From Thereva unica (lineage: Eukaryota; Arthropoda; Insecta; Diptera; Therevidae): a DNA stretch of 64,000 bases. The notes beneath the pieces were generated by a model. It was not told the origin of the DNA. It searched no databases and was given only the letters and a program-made list of their open reading frames with translations. Of the stretch, positions 60,713 through 64,000 are shown in pieces; position 1 is the stretch's first letter; every line of letters starts with the position of its first letter. Where the stretch lies: NCBI GenBank assembly GCA_949987705.1, contig OX465282.1, positions 129,228,310 to 129,292,309 on the forward strand. Reading direction: 5' to 3'. The position numbers and the translations under genes are program-made.

Positions 60713-61390
60713 CAGCGGAATCTGGCCTGCCCGATTAAAAATGAAATTCGCCCGCAGCTAGCACGCAGCTGGCATGCACTAGCCCGCACGGCGCCCGCAG
60801 CTAGCATGCACGCCTGAAGACTAGCCCGCAGCTAGCATGCAGCTGGCACGCACGAATATTATAAATCACGAGTAAAAATGAAATTCGCCCGCAGCTAGCA
60901 CGCAGCTGGCATGCACTAGCCCGCACGGCGCCCGCAGCTAGCATGCACGCCTGAGTGAAAATAACACTAGCCCGCAGCTAGCATGCAGCTGGTACGCACG
61001 AAACTCAAATTTAAAATGAAAGAAAAAATTTTTTTTTCGTAGAATACAAATTCTACGCCTCTTAAAAAAGATGGAGAAGAGTATTATATATGTATGTAAA
61101 GTGGTCATCAGGCACATTTTGAGATTTTCGTGCGTGTGGCGGGAGAGTGGATACCTGTGGCGGGAGAGTGCATCCCTCTAGCGAACAAATTTTTAGATTT
61201 TCGTGCCAGTGGCGGGAGCGTGTATCCCTGTGGCGGGAGCGTGCGTACCTGTGGCGGGAGAGTACGTACTTTTGTGGCGTGCCTGTTTGTTCGCTATGCG
61301 TGCTAGCTGCGGGCGCGTGCGTGCTAGTAAGGAAATTAACCATGAAATTATTTTTAATCGGGTGAATCTGGTCTGACTGGCCTGGCGACT
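60713..61390. mobile_element. Inverted-repeat element with GC-rich AGCTAGC array
   Basis: cccgattaaaaat (about 60740) and atttttaatcggg (about 61350) are inverted, with cgcccgcagctagcacgca mirrored just inside. The left half has two long copies (about 137 bp apart) of a block rich in cgcagctagcatgcagctgg. The right half has a minisatellite of gtggcgggagagtg/cgtgc units. GC content is far above the region. The open frame over it is a by-product of the repeats. Confidence 0.65.
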
Positions 61391-61843
61391 GGGTGGCTGG
61401 CCAGGTTGATATCAAGCTAGCGGTTTCATCATTATTTAAATAAACAAATTAGCAACTAACTATAGAACTATACCCGTGTGTGGCGCAACTCTTTGGCCAG
61501 CTATAACTTAATATACCATCTTGTTACAGTCAGACCTAAAACATAGGTGTACAAAATTTTGTTTTAACCAGTCAAAATAGGCATTGAACTTCAGCATAAA
61601 TCGATAATAGCTAAAAATTGGAAAACATAAATAATTATACTTTTTATCCAGATGATTAAAAATATTGCAACTACTTTTGATTAATCATTAAGTTACAATT
61701 ATTTCAAAAGTTTTTCAACAAATTTTTAAATAAGCTAAGATAGGCAAATTCTAATTAATAACAATAAACAAAATTTTAAACCCTGGTGTTCTCGTTCGAG
61801 TTTTTCACTTTTTACGACACTCCATATAAGTCCCACTCTAGGG

Positions 61844-62669
61844 CAGTGGTCCCCAAACTTTATTTCGTACGGAACCTTTCTACAATGTATAAAAATTGGC
61901 GGAATCCAACGATGAAAAAATAAAATAATATATGATATATGTATATATTTATCCTTTAATATATTTTAAAACGTTTTTATTAGCCGCTTTCTTGTCTGTC
62001 TGTTTGTCCGGTACATATCTTGCAATCGATTTTTTGAATTCTTCCGGTTACCCGATTACCCTGAAATTTTGCACACAACTTCAGCTCCCATGGTAAACTC
62101 ATTATACCATTAGATCCATGGCGGCCGTCTTAAGAGGACGGATTACTGTTTTCTTCACTTAACAAATTTTGCAATCAATTTTTCAAATACTTCCGAATAT
62201 CCTATCATGCTGAAATTTTGCATACAGCTTTAACTCCGATATCAATGCAATATGGTATACTCAATACACCTTTAGATCCATGGCGGCAGTCTCAGGAGGG
62301 CGGATTGAAATATTCTTCACAACCCCTTCGACATGGGTATCAAAGGGTATAATAAGTAGAACACCATAAGCAATATAGTATACTTAATATATCGTTTGGC
62401 CCATGGCGGCCATCTCAAGAGGGCGGATTACCATTTTCTTAACAACACCCGAGACATGGGAATATGGAATGGCGGCCAAAATGTTACGCGACGTGACGTA
62501 GCCCAGAAGAAGGACCACTCGCACTTTCTGATTAGCAAGAACGCGTTAAAGGGCCGGCGCGCGTCAGGGAGTCTGCGAATGTATTTGCGCTTCGGCGCTG
62601 GTGACACGGAACCCTAAATTTTTTTCGTGGAACCGTAAGGTTCCGCGGAACCCACTTTGGGAATCACTG
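61844..62669. mobile_element. Non-autonomous hAT element, 826 bp
   Basis: The left end cagtggtccccaaacttt and right end aaagtgggaatcactg-like text (ctttgggaatcactg) form the hAT-type inverted terminus. 8-bp flanks ctctaggg (61836-61843) and ctctagag (62670-62677) differ by one base, the target length of hAT. Inside, the block atccatggcggc(c/a)gtct recurs three times with tgaaattttgcatacaactt nearby. No transposase. Confidence 0.85.
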
Positions 62670-62869
62670 CTCTAGAGCTTTCAACAACTATAAAAAATAT
62701 CAAAAAAGCATTTACCATACCTGAAGATATTCATATTTGGCACGGGTTGATATTTAGGCACATTTAAAATATTTGGAACTGCGAGCAAAGCCAATCCGGA
62801 GTATCAAAAGATATAGAAAACCATGCTTAATGTTTTCGGTTCTAAATGATTTCAAAAAGTATAGAATGA

Positions 62870-64000
62870 TCCTAGTAGTCCAGTGGATAGCGGTTTTTGG
62901 CTCCGAATTATTTCGGACAGCACCGATTGACGCGAAATTCGGACAGTAAGTAGGTAGAAGCTCAAGTAACAAAAGTTATATTGTATTGATGTGTGATTTT
63001 TCCCTGCATGTTTTAGACCAGTTTTTCCCGAATTACTTAAAAACCTATGTAACGTTTAAAAAAAATGACAATTTTAATAAAAATGAAGTTTTTAGAATAA
63101 CAAATCTGGTGCTTTATTCATTTCTGTAGAAGAAACACAACTCGAGTTATGAGTCATTTGCTCTCTGAAAACTGAGCTCGCACTATTTGGCGTGACTTTA
63201 AATAAAGGCAAAACGATGAATTATTGGAAAAAAACTTAGAGGGTCTTATTTAAAGTACTTTAAAAGACCTTTAAAATTCGTTTTGATATGATTCGTTAGC
63301 ATCAAAACCTTCGGAATTATGAAGAATATAATTAGGTTGACTTCACTTTCCAGCAAAAAAACAACAAAGAAACGAATGGTTTCACGGCGAAAAATGAAAG
63401 CAAACGAAACCCATGTATAATTAATTTTGTTTGTAACAATAAGTTCTAAAAGTTTAAACGGTTAAGAATGTCTATATTTACGTTAATAATAGAGTTAGAT
63501 TTACGTTAATAATAAATTTTGAAATTTTTGAAAAAAAAATCCTTTTTTCCTGCAATAACTACAAAACTAAGTAAAATACGTAAAAAATGATTAGGCACAA
63601 AAATGAAGGGCTTTTCTTCAGGAACAATGTGTGATTACAATCTTCATTGTAAGGTCGCATGTGGGTGCGGGAACCACCTTTCCCGAACAATTTAAACTTG
63701 GAAATCACAAAAGGCAAGGGTTCAAGGCAGTTTAACTTTGCCCTTAAAATTTTCTGCTAATTGAAATTTGTAGCGTTTAGATATCATCAAAATTGAGGAA
63801 GTTGTCATTAATAAACCAATCGCATTTTTCAATAAAATCATCGAATCATATAAATTATATTAATCTCGACAATTTTTACAGCATTTAGAAACACAGTGTA
63901 TCCTCATAGACAACACACTTGTATAAATAAAAGTATGTATTTATATATAAAACACATGTATACATGTATAAAATAGGATGGTTTCTACTTTTGGTTTGGG
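62870..64000 (-). mobile_element. Helitron-derived repeat, runs off the window
   Basis: It matches 34745-36010 in the same orientation: gtccagtggatagcgg, ccgaatta(t)ttcggacag, aacacaactcgagttatgag, cgaatggtttcacgg and the ending atggtttctacttttggttt. A palindrome tccactgga near the left end could be the Helitron 3' hairpin. No coding part is within the window. Confidence 0.65.

Noticed and set aside
60713..61330. CRISPR-like array
   Set aside because: Units are of unequal size without regular unique spacers, and the genome is eukaryotic.
61062..61415. 117-codon open frame, minus strand
   Set aside because: Produced by the gtggcgggag minisatellite; the protein is repetitive and has no family resemblance.

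Overview
The window is eukaryotic and almost certainly from an insect, most likely a dipteran and perhaps a lower (nematoceran) fly. It is AT-rich, has short GT-AG introns, and carries two recognisable insect gene groups: the 3' two-thirds of a laminin gamma chain (LanB2 type), and a cluster of peptidoglycan-recognition proteins (PGRPs). Everything between them is a dense graveyard of transposable elements. In Drosophila, as I recall, LanB2 and the PGRP-LA/LC/LF cluster also lie near each other on one arm, so the linkage may be old. I made no species-level identification.

Layout. Positions 1-11893 (+) hold 17 laminin exons whose phases all agree. They encode about 1273 residues: laminin EGF-like (LE) repeats, a laminin IV domain, more LE repeats, then the long coiled coil and the C-terminal tail. 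Intron 3 carries an antisense RTE-like retrotransposon and intron 15 a mariner remnant. From 12 to 19.7 kb the DNA is intergenic repeats, ending in a roughly 2.85 kb fold-back element with a cysteine-rich (CXC-like) coding fragment. A secreted PGRP gene lies at 19970-20709 (-), and a secreted DNA/RNA non-specific endonuclease at 30351-31635 (-, first exon not found).

From 36.9 to 59.6 kb there are four more PGRP units on the minus strand. One is a signal-peptide PGRP truncated beside a Helitron remnant. The other three each consist of a 162-165 bp transmembrane exon followed by two PGRP-domain exons. The transmembrane exons begin and end in phase 1, so any of them could be spliced to a common upstream cytoplasmic exon, as a variation on PGRP-LC. 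No common exon was recognised inside the window, and it may lie beyond 64 kb. A 91 bp phase-compatible candidate exon lies upstream of one unit. All five PGRP domains lack the zinc ligands of amidase PGRPs, so they should sense or modulate rather than digest peptidoglycan, presumably feeding or tuning an IMD-type pathway.

The rest is transposon-derived: RTE-like, Jockey-like and CR1-like retrotransposons, a tRNA-derived SINE nested in an RTE copy, Helitron helicase fragments, mariner fragments, and many short inverted-repeat elements with recognisable target duplications (TA, TTA or 8 bp). All assignments were made by eye from translation and motif recognition; no database search was run.
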